DNA of 64,000 nucleotides from positions 1,329,831-1,393,830 of the forward strand of contig CM036231.1 in NCBI GenBank assembly GCA_020631735.1, written 5' to 3'. The position numbers were made by a program, and so were the translations under genes. The DNA comes from Saccharum officinarum. Taxonomy: Eukaryota; Streptophyta; Magnoliopsida; Poales; Poaceae. Positions 33,543 to 45,703 of the stretch are shown in pieces; positions within the stretch are counted from its first letter, which is position 1; the number at the start of each line of letters is the position of its first letter. Below the pieces are notes generated by a model that saw nothing but the letters and a program-made list of their open reading frames with translations, was not told the origin of the DNA and ran no database searches.

Positions 33543-36500
33543 TATAACACCTCGGGTGTTATAGTGGCTTAATAACCTGCCATGTCATCATATTGCACCG
33601 TAAAGCGTCCCTGATTAGGTCAACCATGTTATGCATTAACTAAAACGAGTTTACATTTTTAGGTTGGATGTGCTCTCAGTGGTATGACTCGAACCGAAAA
33701 CCCTAATTTCGAATGTCACCGCAAATGCTTAGTTTTATGCCCTGCGTAATTTGAGGTGTGTGACTGTGTTATACACTAGTGCCAAGTGTAGGGTATGAAC
33801 TTAAGTACAACACGTAAAATGAACCTCCAAGTTTGAGTTTGAGTTGGAATCCAAAAACTTGTCGCGAGTTTTTCGATTCGAATTTGAATTCAAATTTGGG
33901 GAAATTATTAAAAGATTTTCAAAAGTTAAATTGGTCAACCAAGAGTGGCATTTGGTCAACCATGTCATGCTTGACTCAATGATACACTTGGGTGATGGTT
34001 TGATCATTAAATAATCACCAATTAAAGTAGCAACAAGTTTCAATTTGAAATTCTTCTGAAAACCCTAAAATCCAAAACCCTATTTTTACCCCTTTTGAAA
34101 TAATTCAAAATCTAAGCAAAATTTGGGAAAACGTTTAAAACCAAGTTTGTAGACCTTTTCAAGGGCTACAACTTTGGTGTTTTGAGTTTTCAAAGTTTTA
34201 GTGTAAAATGTGGAGTAATTTTGAAAAGAAGCAAATTTCAAATTTGACCCCTTTTCATCCCCAAACTCAAATTTCAAAATAGAGGCAGAATTTGAAAATG
34301 GTTTGAATAGCAAAGTTGTAGGTCTTGGCTAGATATACAACTTTAGTGTTTGGAGTTTTCGAAGTTTCAACATAAAATTGAAAGTAATTTCTAAATTACC
34401 AAATTTCTAAAAAGTGTCCCCTTTTGATTTTAAATTCAAATTTCAAAATCCAATTTGAATTTGAAAAAGTGTTCAATAGAAGAGTTGTAGAGCTTGAAAT
34501 TCTAAAGATTTCACATCTTGGGAATTTTTCAAGTTCATATGCAAAATCAAAAGTAATTCGACCAAAAACAGTTTGAATTTAAAAATTTGGGGGGGGGGGA
34601 GCTACAGTGCTCCGGCGAATCACAGCAGGGCAGCAGACGGCATGGGCGCCGGTGAGCCGCCGGGCTGCTTCCATGGCCTTCTCGCGCACCCCAGCTAGCT
34701 AGCCTGAGTTCGCGCGCCTTCCCGCGGCCACGTCAAGTTCCCTGGCCATCTATTTAAGGACGTTTCGTCGTCGTCGTCGTCGTTTTTTTCATTTTCCGCC
34801 ACCGTTGCCAAGCTTCACCCTGCCGGTGAAATTCACCGTTGCCTCGCCACCGCAATCCTCTCCATCTTCCCCAAAGCATCGCCTAGAACTTGCGCTTCTC
34901 CTGAGCCAACTCCAAGCTAATCGTATAGCCCACAAAGCTTTGGCCGCCACCGTCTTCCTCAGGTTCGGCAAAGTGTCGTCGCAGTCCACCTCGTCGTGGC
35001 CAGCCATCTCCACCGCCTCTCAGCGTCTGCTGATTGCTCCACTACACTCGTGGTGAGCTACTAATGCTTCTCGTGACATCAATTTAATCGCTACCGGCTT
35101 GTGTCATCGGTGTGCCGTGATCCGCGACCACCGTGCCGCCATGGCCGGTGAGGTGCTACCTCCGGTGGGTCAGCGGCCGTGAGAAATGTCTGAGGGTGTT
35201 CGTGGTGTTGCGTAGGACATGTTGGTCACGTCGGTTGGGCATGGTCTTGTCACCGGTGTCGTGGTCGCCGGGCGGCCGTCGTGCGGTCATGGCCGGGCCG
35301 CGGGAGAGAGAGGGAGATGACAGGCGGGGTCGCTGTGTCAGTGAGCGAGGGCGAGCGGGCCGCGATGCTGGGCCGCTCGTGCCTGCTGGGCCGCACGACG
35401 CGGGCGAGTGCGGGCGCGAGCGCGTGGGCAAGCCGCGCAGTTGGGCCGAGCCGGAGGGAGAAAGAAGGGAATTCGGCCCGAGATGAGAATTTTATTTTTC
35501 TTTTTCAAAAATATAAATAGTAAGAGTATTTGTTTATTTCACTAGAATTTTTATAGAGCTCCAAAAATATTGGAAATTTTTGTGTAAGCTTTTCAAGGTG
35601 TAAAATCATTAGGAAAAATATTAAATGCCAATTTTGATTACTTTTTGCAAGTTATTTAATTAGCCCAATTTAATATTAAATGCAACTTACAGGAATTTTA
35701 GTAATTAAAATATTAATCCAAAAATTATGAAATTTGTTGTGATACTGTTTTAGGCCATGATTAATCTATAGAAAAAGTTTAAGCTCAATTAGATGAAGTT
35801 TGATTTATTATTAATTATGCCCTAATTAATTAAATGTTTAAATAGATGTTAAATTCATAACTTTAAGTGTTGTGTGCCCTTTTGATTGAGTGATGATCTT
35901 TGGTCACTAATAATTGGTGATCTTTGGTGCCTTAATTACTTGTTTGAGCTCGTTAGTAGCGTGTTCAGTAAGCAGCGTTAGTGTTGCTTAAGTAATCGTT
36001 ATTAGTTAGTAGGTTTTACTGTTTTACGACAGTACCACGAAGAAAAGTTGTACTCAAGTTAGTAATCGTGGCATGTCATCATCAAGCATCATGTTTATCA
36101 CCACATCATGTTGAAACATGTTATATGCTCGTGTAGTTCCCGCTTTCGAAGAAGTCGACGTTGTCGAGCAAGTCTCCGGAGAAGAGCTATCTTCGGTGGG
36201 TTCCGGACCGGAAGTCAGAGTTTTTGAGCCCGAGTCAGTCGTCTCGTCAGAGCAAGGCAAGCCCTGGTGCATTTAAACCCTACCTTGAGTTTTACAAATC
36301 TTTATTATTTATACTATGGTTTACTGCATTAAGTAATTAGGCGTTGAGTGACAACCCAATTGCTGCATTATCATCCTTGATTATTACGATATCACCCTTG
36401 ATACCTGTTTTACTAAAAATGCATAGTATGCTTCGCTATGCTTCATGAGTTAGGCTTTTAAATGAAATGTTTATATGGCCATGATGGCATACTTGAGGAA

Positions 36501-37649
36501 TAATGGAATATAAGAATAAACTTGAAGATCGGGCGGGTGGTTTGGCCACTGCTAACGTGCATTGAGAAAGGAGTCTCAATGTAGTGTTTCCGCCTTATCG
36601 ATTAAGGACTGTTCGTTGTAGGCCTGCTTGTGTTTCGAGACTTTGCAACTAGCCTTATGCCTTGGGTAAGCCCAAGATGTTAGTGATTCCATTTCGAGAA
36701 CGTCTAACCTCGCACTGGGAGTGGAGAGATGGCGGGAGTAGCGTGTACCCTTGGGGCTAGAATTGGGCCATGTTCGAGGAGTACTGTACTCTCGGGTGGC
36801 GATAGACACGTTCTGGTTTTGGGAGATCTAAATGAGGGTTGGCATATGTAAGTTTTGGTTCTACATATGTCGTGAGGTTAGGGATCTCCAGCTGGGTATA
36901 ATCGATTCGAATCGTCGTTGCTCCTCGGTTATGGATACTCGATCGCCTGTCCTGCATCGTAGCTAAGAAATGAAAATGTGGAATGAATCAAAAAGAATGT
37001 TGATGAGAATTACTTTGATCTAGATTAGGATCACTTAGAATTGGTTAATAAACCATCAATGATAAAAATAAAATATTGAAGGTAAGGACTTACTTTAGTA
37101 AGCCTTTCTGCAAAAAGAAATTTTGATTCTTGATTACTCGTACCTTGATTCCCTAAAGCTAGCATGCCTTTAGAGTCTTTTCCTTAGTCAGGTAAGTCTT
37201 GTTGAGTACTCCCGTACTCAGGGTTTGTTAAACCCCTTGTTGCAGGTGCGGTTCATGAACAAGTCTGTTTTGAGCCTTGTTGCATGACCGTTGTGGCTGA
37301 AGAAAGTGACGACGAATAGGCTGTGTGGCCTCTAGGCAAGGCACTTCCTATGTGTGGTTGTAATAAATTTACTACTGATACTTTCCTACTACTAGTTTAT
37401 AATATTGCTACTTGAGGTTTGAAATTTGGAAACTGTGGTTTGTAAACTTAAGTTATTGTAAGACTTCCGCTACTTTACTCTGATGGTATTTTAAATAAAC
37501 TGTTATAATATTGCAATACTCCTATGATTGGATCCTATTCGAAGTATAGCAGGCCTCTTAAGTAATGAGGAACATAAGTATGACTGTCAGAGGTCATTAT
37601 AACGATGACAGGTACATGTGGGCCATCATAATTAGGAGGTTATGTGACA
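33543..37649 (+). mobile_element. 5' LTR of Tekay-like gypsy element B
   Basis: About 4.1 kb ending in TTATGTGACA, followed after 2 bp by a primer-binding site TGGTACCAGAGC (37652-37663, initiator Met tRNA type with one variant base). The start is set at 33543 (TATAACACCTCGGGTGTTATAG), which looks like a mutated TGTAACACC terminus. Long LTRs of 3-4 kb are usual for the Tekay/Del chromovirus clade. A TATA-like 'tctatttaagg' with a downstream (GTC)n lies at about 34750-34790. ORFs inside the LTR show no domain. Confidence 0.7.
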
Positions 37650-38037
37650 GCTGGTACCAGAGCATAATTACTGGAGTTATTGTGGTATTACTTTACAAAA
37701 CTTCAAAATGATTTGGATTGAACAACTTGATATTGATATTTTGGTCCAAATTATTGTTTGCTTATATCAATCCACTCTCTGTAGTTTCCTTAGATCATGT
37801 TTTAAAGCTCTGTACTGAAGTATCATGTTATATTGCCCTATGTTACAAATGTTATTGCATGTGTTACTTAAACTTTTCTGATAAATTGTAAGTACAATGC
37901 TTGCATCATGTTTAATTAACCTGCTTAAGTTACCTTCCCTTTTAAAGTGGTTTGGGTTAAGTAAGGTTCAATCCTGTTCATGCTAACCTTCAGATCCCTC
38001 TCATCTGTCCTCATCTTTCTAATTGTCTTGCTTCAGG

Positions 38038-38556
38038 ATGGCACGTGTGAAGATGACTCCTCACAAGAAAACTGGTTCACAAGGGGTGCCTCGTCATCAG
38101 TTGGCAACCAGAGGTGATGGAGCGAGCAGTAGTCACAATCTGAACCTGGATTCACAAGTAGAGGTCGCAAGGCTTACGTCAGAGATAGAGCGACTGAAGC
38201 GCAATATGCATTTTTAGAAGCAGTGCCAGAATGAGTCCCTGGAAAAGGAGACGGAAGCCAGGGCTCGTGTTCGAGATTTGGAACTTTATGTGACACACCT
38301 GGAGCAGTACAATACAATCCTACATGAGGAAGTCCATAGGCTACATGACCTGATGAATCCCAATCATCAGCCCTAGGCAGTATAAGACGATGTCGGCGCC
38401 GTGGTCATTCCTAGTGGAGAGGATAATGAGGAAGAGGATCCGAAAGAAGTTGAACCCATGTTGGAAAGTGGGAAGGAGGCAAGTCATGTCACTAGAACAA
38501 GTGCTCAAGAGAATGAAGATGGAGTGATAGTGATCAGTGATGATGATGAGGAGTGA
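38038..38556 (+). pseudogene. Extra ORF upstream of gag in element B, disrupted
   Basis: Begins ATG 38038 (MARVKMTPHKKTG…) between the PBS and gag. One frame continues to TGA 38554-38556 but contains TAG at 38215, TAG near 38374 and TAA soon after. Readable features: heptad-rich coiled coils ('VARLTSEIERLKRN', 'LEQYNTILHEEVHRLHDLM'), then an acidic tail ending in 'GVIVISDDDEE'. No known family was recognised. Element C has an intact ORF in the same position, suggesting a conserved accessory gene in this lineage. Confidence 0.6.
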
Positions 38557-38749
38557 AGTGTCAAAACGGATGGTTATGTAATATAGTAGTCTTTCCTGTT
38601 TTCTAAGAACCTTAGCGGGGTTGGTTTGCTTGCGAGCGAGTTTGTAATAAAAAAATAATGTAAGATGGTATGGTGTGTGTACTGGTATTGTACTAACTGC
38701 TTTTTAATTCAATAAAGCAATGTAAATAAACATGATTTGTGTACAACAG

Positions 38750-39021
38750 ATGGACAGTACTGGAACTTCTCTGGCTGGGGACAATGCTCCTAACCCCCCA
38801 CCATTTCCACCTACTCTGGCAGAAGCTATTGCAACACTGGTCAATGCCACTACTCTGTTGGCCTAGAATCAGAATGGAAATCAGGGTCGTCGGGGCCGAA
38901 ACAATGGAGGAGAAACCACTTATGTGGATTTCACCAATACCCATCCACCGGTGTTCTCAAAGGCCGATGAGCCGTTAGAGGCGGATGACTGGCTCCGAAC
39001 TATGAAGCAGAAGTTCGATCT
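38750..39021 (+). pseudogene. gag of element B, truncated
   Basis: ATG 38750 opens a gag frame with one in-frame TAG (38864-38866, probably from CAG). '[20 protein letters not shown]' is the start of the retrotransposon gag domain and parallels '[20 protein letters not shown]' in element C. Coding stops abruptly at 39021, where element C LTR sequence begins. Confidence 0.85.
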
Positions 39022-40546
39022 TGCTATACTTGCCTTGCTCAAACTGGTCCTGAAGATCTTGCTCGTAGTAAAGCTCTTGATCTCCAACGAATTTCTCACC
39101 GTCTATACTCGATCAACCATTATCAACAACACACATCCAGAGGCAATCATGCATAGACAAACAAGACTATAATTAGAACAATACACCAACAGTAAGAAAA
39201 TAAAATAAAAAGTCTTTAAAATAAATCTACAACTCGCTAGGATCACACAGACGCGAAGATCACGAAAATCGGATCTAAAACGACAAAGTTATGAATTTCC
39301 AAAGATTTCCTATAGAAAAATAAATACTTTAATATAAACTTGAAAATAAATTATCTCAAACCTACTGTACAGTTCTATCATCATGTAGAGCTCGCAAATA
39401 TGAATCTAACGCAATTTGAATGGATCAAATCGGAGCTAAAACGAAAATTCTACAACTAAAACAATCTGAATGGCAAAACTGTAAATATCAGAAAGCGTAT
39501 TTTTTTCATTTACCGAGACGAAATACGTTTTCAACCGATCAAAGCGTACTCTGAGTTTTACGTTTTAGGACTGCGGGTTCTATACTTAAAAACTTCAGGG
39601 TTTCTTTTGCAAAATCACCAGCGAACCGGTATCTTCTATTTACAGCCGTTAGATCTAAAACGAACGGTCCAGATTGGATCTGGGGAAAACGGGCGGCGCT
39701 CCGGCCGGAATCGAGCCCGACGGCGAGCTTCCACGGCGGCGCCATCGCTGGAAAAAGCTAAAACACGGCTCCGGCCACTATTCGACGAAAGGGATACACC
39801 GGGAGGTAGCTGGAAGCACGGCGAACTCACCTCAGGCAAGAACTAGGGCACGGGGTGGACGAAGACGGCGGCGTGCTTGCGGTGGCGGGTATGGCGGCGG
39901 TGGCACGTGCGGTGGCTCGACGAGACGATCAAAACGGCTCAAAAGGGACGGGTTGGATGCGGAATAGCACAGGGGTCCCGTTTTTATAGCCCGGAGGCGC
40001 GAGGAAACAAGGAAATAGGGAGATTCGCGGCGGCGTCGGATCGGAGAAGAAGGAAACGACGGCGTCCGTTTTTGGAAAGCACCGGAGGAAGAAGAAGGAA
40101 AGGTTGAAAGAGACACTGACAAGCGGGACCCACATGTCAGCGGCTCAGGCGGAAAGAACGCGGCCGTGCGGGATGCGAGCACGCGCGCGCGAATTGGGCC
40201 GGCTGACCGCGGCTCGGGCTCGGCCCAGGAGAAGAAGGAGGCCGCGGTGAAGAGATGGGCTGCCGGGCCGAAAGCGAGGAGAAAAGAAATTTTCTTTTTC
40301 TTTTTCCTTTTCAATAATTTCAAAGCATTTTCAAATGATTTTGGAATCAAATTTGAATTTGAATCAAACCACTCATCTCAAAAATTTAAATGCAACAGCA
40401 TGAGTGCACAAACATGTTTCTACTCTTATATTTGATTTTAAATTTATAAAAATTATTCTTATTCTAAATTTGCATGCTTCACAAAAATAAATATAAAAAT
40501 CATGTTTTTCCTATTTTTCTTTTTTTCAAATTTTTAGGGTGTTACA
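39022..40546 (-). mobile_element. 3' LTR of element C, truncated
   Basis: Matches 47953-49453 of the other LTR of element C. It keeps the GGGTGTTACA end (40537-40546); its far end is missing, replaced by element B gag. Read on the minus strand it follows a polypurine tract (complement of 40547-40562, AAGGGGGGTAGAAT). Compared with the partner LTR, most differences are one- or two-base indels in the GC-rich part. Confidence 0.92.
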
Positions 40547-40593
40547 ATTCTACCCCCCTTAAGATAAATCTCGTCCCGAGATTCGACCGATGC

Positions 40594-41634
40594 TTACTCA
40601 AACAATTGCGGGTAGGTTTTTCTCAGATCCTCTTCTCGTTCCCAAGTAGCCTCTTCTGCTGTGTACCGATTCCATTGTACTTTACACATTTTGATTGTTC
40701 TACTTCTTGTGACTCTGTCCGCAGTCTCTAAAATTTTAACCGGAAACTCTTCATATGTAAGATCCTCCTTAACAGTAAGTTCCTCTAATGGAATCTGCTC
40801 CTCTGGTACTCGTAAACATTTCTTCAATTGAGACACATGGAACACATCATGTACACCTGCCAAACTTTCAGGTAATTCCAACTGATATGCCACTTCACCA
40901 CGTCTTTCTATAATCTTGAAAGGTCCAATATATCTTGGTGCCAATTTACCTTTCATGTTGAACCTTCTCACACTCCTCATTGGCGATACTTTCAAATATA
41001 CATAATCCCCTACCTCAAAAGTCAACTCCCTTCTGCGAGTATCAGCATAGCTTTTCTGTCTGGACTGTGCTATTTTTAGATTATCTCTAATCATTCTCAC
41101 TTTCTTTTCAGCATCCTTTAATACATCAGGCCCATACACTTGACTCTCCCCTGTCTGATTCCAGAATAACGGGGTTCTACATTTTCGTCCATACAGAGCC
41201 TCAAACGGTGCCATTTGAAGACTCTTCTGATAACTATTGTTATAAGAGAACTCTGCGTAAGGCAAACTCTTATCCCAACTAGTACCATATTGTAAAGCAC
41301 AAGCTCTCAACATATCTTCCAATATCTGATTAATTCTCTCCGTTTGACCATCTGTCTGAGGATGATAAGCTGTACTAAAATTTAATTTGGTTCCCAATGA
41401 TTCATGTATCTTTTGCCAATAATGAGATGTAAACTGAGTACCTCGATCAGACACAATCTTTTTAGGTATCCCATGTAGACTCACTATTCTTTCCATATAC
41501 AATTCTGCCAACTTTGCACTACTATATGTAGTCTTCACAGGCAGAAAATGAGCAACCTTAGTCAGACGATCCACTATCACCCAAATTGAATCATATCCTC
41601 TTTGAGTCCGTGGCAACCCAACTATAAAATCCAT
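40594..41634 (-). CDS. Gypsy element C integrase core and chromodomain-like tail (3' part of pol)
   Basis: Encodes the catalytic core of a Ty3/gypsy integrase, which joins element cDNA to chromosomal DNA. 'MDFIVGLPRTQRGYDSIWVI' holds the first catalytic Asp region, 'DRGTQFTSHYW' the second Asp, and 'YHPQTDGQTERINQ' the Glu. The GPY/F-like module 'YIGPFKIIERRGEVAYQLEL' follows, then a C-terminal segment 'KMCKVQWNRYTAEEATWERE' that resembles a chromodomain. In the native polyprotein it continues from the upstream pol frame; here a stop codon (TAG, complement of 41665-41667) separates them. It ends 47 bp before the LTR. Confidence 0.9.
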   Translation of the reverse strand: MDFIVGLPRTQRGYDSIWVIVDRLTKVAHFLPVKTTYSSAKLAELYMERIVSLHGIPKKIVSDRGTQFTSHYWQKIHESLGTKLNFSTAYHPQTDGQTERINQILEDMLRACALQYGTSWDKSLPYAEFSYNNSYQKSLQMAPFEALYGRKCRTPLFWNQTGESQVYGPDVLKDAEKKVRMIRDNLKIAQSRQKSYADTRRRELTFEVGDYVYLKVSPMRSVRRFNMKGKLAPRYIGPFKIIERRGEVAYQLELPESLAGVHDVFHVSQLKKCLRVPEEQIPLEELTVKEDLTYEEFPVKILETADRVTRSRTIKMCKVQWNRYTAEEATWEREEDLRKTYPQLFE

Positions 41635-41664
41635 ACCAACCTCTTCCCATTTCCACTCGGGTAT

Positions 41665-44028
41665 CTACATAGGCTGTAACAATCCTGCAGGTCTCTGATG
41701 TTCCGCTTTCACTCTTTGACAAGTATCACACAAAGCAACATACTCAGCAACATCTCTTTTTAAACCATACCACCAATATTTCTCTCTCAGATCCAAATAC
41801 ATTTTAGTACTCCCCGGATGTATGGAATAAGCTGACTCATGAGCTTCACGCAGAATTACCATTCTGATATCCTTATCTTCAGGCACACACAGCCTTTTTC
41901 CAAACCATAGCGTACCATTATCATCCTTACGGAACCCTGGAGATTTACCTTTCGCTATGTTTTCAGCTATCTCCCTCAACTTTTCATCCTTCTGCTGACC
42001 TTTACGGATCTCTTGCTCTAGAGTAGGCTCTAATACTAATTCCACTGCATTGATAGTAAATCTTAAGTTCAAATACTTGCACTCGGTACATAATTCCTTT
42101 GGCATAAGCATTACTTGTATTTCATTTGCATAACTTTTCCTACTAAGAGCATCGGCAACAACGTTAGCCTTTCCTGGATGATAATGCACCTCTAGATCAT
42201 AGTCTTTTATCAACTCCAACCATCTACGCTGCCTCAAGTTCAGATCCGTTTGAGTAAAGATATACCTTAAACTCTTGTGATCAGTGTATATATCACTCTT
42301 GTGTCCAATCAAATAATGTCTCCATATCTTTAATGCATGAACTACTGCAGCTAATTCCAAATCATGAGTAGGGTAATTTAACTCATGCTTCCTCAACTGC
42401 CTCGATGCATATGCCACAACTCTACCTTCTTGCATCAGTACACATCCCAAACCCAATCGAGATGCATCACAATAGATAGAGAAAGGTTTACTCAGATCTG
42501 GCAAAACTAAGACGGGTGCAGTCGTCAATCTCTTCTTTAGCTCCTCAAAATTGGCCTGACACTTCTCGGACCACACAAACTTGGCATTCTTCTCCAATAA
42601 TGCAGTCATTGGTTTTGCAAGCTTTGAAAATCCCTCTATAAATCTTCTATAATAACCAGCTAATCCCAAGAAGCTACGGATCTCACTCACATTGATGGGT
42701 GGTTTCCAATTCAATACATCTTTCACCTTGCCAGGATCTACTGATATTCCTCCATTAGAGACAATGTGACCTAGAAAAGAAACTTCCTTTAACCAAAACT
42801 CACATTTACTCCTCTTTGCATATAGTTGGTGTTCTCTGAGCTTCTGCAAGACCAACCTCAAATGTTCCGCATGTTCTTCCTCAGTCTTGGAAAATACTAG
42901 AATATCATCGATGAATACCACTACAAACTTATCCAGATATTCCATGAACACCTTATTCATTAAGTACATGAAGTATGCAGGGGCATTAGTCAAACCAAAA
43001 GACATCACCGTATACTCATACAACCCATACCGTGTAGTAAAAGCTGTCTTTGGTATATCACTAGCACGAATCTTCAACTGATGATATCCAGAACGAAGAT
43101 CAATCTTGGAAAATACACAAGCTCCTCTCAACTGATCAAATAGGTCATCAATCCTAGGCAATGGGTACTTGTTCTTAATAGTAACCTCATTAAGAGACCG
43201 ATAATCTACACACATCCTCTGAGTTCCATCTTTCTTATCCACAAAAATCACTGGTGCTCCCCAAGGTGAAGAACTAGGACGAATAAAACCCTTATCCTGC
43301 AACTCCTTAATTTGTTTCTTAAGTTCTTCTAATTCATTTACTCCCATTCTATATGGACGCTTAGCTATAGGTGCAGTTCCAGGTAATAATTCAATAATAA
43401 ATTCAATGTCACGGTCTGGTGGCATACCTGGCAATTCCTCTGGAAACACATCTGGAAACTCCTCCACAACTGGATCTTCCTGGTTGGCACCATCATTGAG
43501 CTGGTTCACTGTAGCAGTCTCTTGTTTTTGCACTTTTACTTCAACCTTGATTCTATCACCCTTTGGTGTTGTCAGTACAACTGATTTATCCTTACACTGA
43601 ATCTCTGCTTGTTGTTGCATCATCCAATCCATTCCCAATATAAGATCAATCCCAGCTGTTCTCAATACTATCGGGCTAACTGTAAACTCTACCCCCCTTA
43701 AGTTGAGACTAATCGGAAGACAGCGATAAGATGCTGGCATGCTTCCACCAGGTGAGTTTACTAAGATAGGATTCTTCATGGCACATAAATGGATTCTATG
43801 TATTCTAACAAACGATTGCGATATGAAAGAATGAGATGCTCCAGAATCAAAAAGTACAGTGGCGGGAGTAGAGTGAACATCGAACGTACCAAGCATAACT
43901 TCTGGCTCCTCCACTGCAGTTTCCTGGGACAAGTGATTCACCCTTCCTGAGTTAGGTGCGGTCTTCTGGTGGCTGCTCTGTCTCTGGGGAGTCTGCTGGT
44001 TAAGCTTCTCCGGGCAATTGTAAGACAA
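41665..44028 (-). CDS. Gypsy element C protease, reverse transcriptase, RNase H and integrase N-terminus
   Basis: 787 residues on the minus strand. In order: end of the gag zinc knuckle; aspartic protease ('[14 protein letters not shown]', about residue 55); reverse transcriptase ('[20 protein letters not shown]', catalytic '[11 protein letters not shown]'); RNase H ('[16 protein letters not shown]', '[11 protein letters not shown]', '[12 protein letters not shown]'); integrase HHCC zinc finger ('[20 protein letters not shown]'). This is the Ty3/gypsy domain order. The catalytic motifs look intact. It is cut from gag by a one-base frameshift near 44076-44085 and from the integrase core by the TAG at 41665-41667, where other members have a sense codon. 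Confidence 0.95.
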   Translation of the reverse strand: MSYNCPEKLNQQTPQRQSSHQKTAPNSGRVNHLSQETAVEEPEVMLGTFDVHSTPATVLFDSGASHSFISQSFVRIHRIHLCAMKNPILVNSPGGSMPASYRCLPISLNLRGVEFTVSPIVLRTAGIDLILGMDWMMQQQAEIQCKDKSVVLTTPKGDRIKVEVKVQKQETATVNQLNDGANQEDPVVEEFPDVFPEELPGMPPDRDIEFIIELLPGTAPIAKRPYRMGVNELEELKKQIKELQDKGFIRPSSSPWGAPVIFVDKKDGTQRMCVDYRSLNEVTIKNKYPLPRIDDLFDQLRGACVFSKIDLRSGYHQLKIRASDIPKTAFTTRYGLYEYTVMSFGLTNAPAYFMYLMNKVFMEYLDKFVVVFIDDILVFSKTEEEHAEHLRLVLQKLREHQLYAKRSKCEFWLKEVSFLGHIVSNGGISVDPGKVKDVLNWKPPINVSEIRSFLGLAGYYRRFIEGFSKLAKPMTALLEKNAKFVWSEKCQANFEELKKRLTTAPVLVLPDLSKPFSIYCDASRLGLGCVLMQEGRVVAYASRQLRKHELNYPTHDLELAAVVHALKIWRHYLIGHKSDIYTDHKSLRYIFTQTDLNLRQRRWLELIKDYDLEVHYHPGKANVVADALSRKSYANEIQVMLMPKELCTECKYLNLRFTINAVELVLEPTLEQEIRKGQQKDEKLREIAENIAKGKSPGFRKDDNGTLWFGKRLCVPEDKDIRMVILREAHESAYSIHPGSTKMYLDLREKYWWYGLKRDVAEYVALCDTCQRVKAEHQRPAGLLQPM

Positions 44029-45011
44029 GTGACCTTCTTTTCCACATCGGAAACACTTGTTGGGGTATTGGGAGCACTAGTCTTCATAGGAGTGTTATTG
44101 GAAGGACCCTGACGCTGTGCTTGATTTCCATTCTGCTGCGGTGGACGTTGGTTGCTATTCTGTGGCTGGAATGGGGGACGTTGCGGAAACTGTCCACGGA
44201 ATGGGACCTGACCACGATTCCACTGTCCAGAGGGAGGCCTCTGCTGAGTATTCTGCTGAAAACCAGTACGCAGACGAGTGTTGCTATTAGAGGCTTGTCC
44301 CTGTAACCTCTTTCTCTTTGCATCCATTTCCTTGCGCTTGCTATCCACCACGATAGCGCGATTTACAAGCGTCTGAAAATTAGGGTAGGTATTGGACATC
44401 AACTGCAACTGTAGTCCATCATATAATCCCTTCAAGAAGCGGCGCTGCTTATCATTGTCATTGGCCACCTCATGTGGAGCATATCGTGACAATTGAGCAA
44501 ACTTGTCACGGTACTCAGCTACAGTCATTGACCCTTGGGTCAGGTTCCTGAATTCCTCCGCCTTCAACTCTATCATTCCTTCAGGTATATGATATGCCCT
44601 GAAGTTCTCCCTAAACTCCTGCCAGGTGACTGCAGGAGCATTGGCAGGACGACCATACTCATATGACTCCCACCAATCCTGAGCTTCTCCCTGAAGTTGC
44701 CCAGAAGCAAACAACACCTTCTGTCGATCATCACATTGGGCAATAGTGAGTTGTTTCTCCACAGCACGAAGCCAATCATCGGCCTCCAAAGGATCAGCAG
44801 CATGTGTAAACACTGGGGGACGACCCTTCAAAAACTCACCACGCTTATCACGTGGTTGAGCCCCAACAACTGGCTGGTTTTGCTGATTTTGCACTAGTTG
44901 CTGCATCAACTGCGTCTGTACCGCCAACAGTTGCTCAATAGTTGGTGGCGGTGGTGGTGGTGGATTTGGGGGAATGTTTCCACGACCTCTGCCTCTTCCT
45001 CTTCCGGCCAT
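43938..45011 (-). CDS. Gypsy element C gag (capsid/nucleocapsid)
   Basis: Starts at 45011 ([18 protein letters not shown]…). An Arg/Gly- and Pro-rich leader precedes a Gln-rich helix, then the gag capsid domain ('[20 protein letters not shown]', '[20 protein letters not shown]'). A Gln/Asn/Pro-rich basic linker leads to the nucleocapsid. The CCHC zinc knuckle itself lies in the next frame (about 44075-44025, shared with the pol frame): a single missing base in a C-run near 44080 shifts the frame, so the last 40 residues of this ORF are missense. Confidence 0.92.
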   Translation of the reverse strand: MAGRGRGRGRGNIPPNPPPPPPPTIEQLLAVQTQLMQQLVQNQQNQPVVGAQPRDKRGEFLKGRPPVFTHAADPLEADDWLRAVEKQLTIAQCDDRQKVLFASGQLQGEAQDWWESYEYGRPANAPAVTWQEFRENFRAYHIPEGMIELKAEEFRNLTQGSMTVAEYRDKFAQLSRYAPHEVANDNDKQRRFLKGLYDGLQLQLMSNTYPNFQTLVNRAIVVDSKRKEMDAKRKRLQGQASNSNTRLRTGFQQNTQQRPPSGQWNRGQVPFRGQFPQRPPFQPQNSNQRPPQQNGNQAQRQGPSNNTPMKTSAPNTPTSVSDVEKKVTCLTIARRSLTSRLPRDRAATRRPHLTQEG

Positions 45012-45703
45012 CTGCCACCCATAAACATGCAAACTTTAAGAATTCCATGATTTCAACCACTTATAAGATTAAGAAGGAGATCTGAAAATTTTCTGAACGA
45101 GTAGCATTGTTGACAGTTCAGTATTTCAATCATATCTCGAGCTACAGAAATCCAAAAGAGGCGTGCCTTATATGGTTGGAAAGCTTATGAAATTATCCAC
45201 AATTTCTATTCGGACCTCAAGATCAAATTCTGTCGTTAAGTCTATGAAAAATAAGGCGTAACAGAAACTGTTCCAGATTCCAGACTGTACAGAAACTTTA
45301 ACTTGTAAAAATTATATCTCTCGAACCAGATCAGATAAAAAGGTGATTCCAGTGGCATTGGAAAGATGCTTGAGTCTAGTTTCTCTCATAAAAATTTCAT
45401 AAATGTTGCACGAACCGTTTTTAAACTATATCCGAAACATTGAAGACTGCTCTAGAAAACAGCAAAGACAGAAACGTGATAATATCAAACCCAACTATTA
45501 TTCCTTGACTATTAAACTTATTATTCTTAAGAATGGAACTTGTAGACATGCCTACAAGTCCCGACACTCAAACAAAGATCCAACTCACACATAAGCATAA
45601 TAATAAAGCAACTAGCACACCAAGGTTCAAACCACACGACAGACTCGACTGACTCAACTGACGTTACTAAGAACGTTCTTATTACATAAAGGACTCCTAC
45701 TTC
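45012..45703. other. Non-coding spacer between extra ORF and gag in element C
   Basis: AT-rich sequence with no open frame of note. It could contain an intron or leader used to express gag from the full-length RNA. Confidence 0.5.

Noticed and set aside
33543..33564. Perfect-looking palindrome TATAACACCTCGGGTGTTATA as an operator or terminator
   Set aside because: It coincides with the expected terminus of the Tekay-like LTR, which commonly carries an inverted TGTAACACC motif.
35133..35520. Overlapping GC-rich ORFs in both strands
   Set aside because: They fall inside the long LTR of element B and have no recognisable domains.
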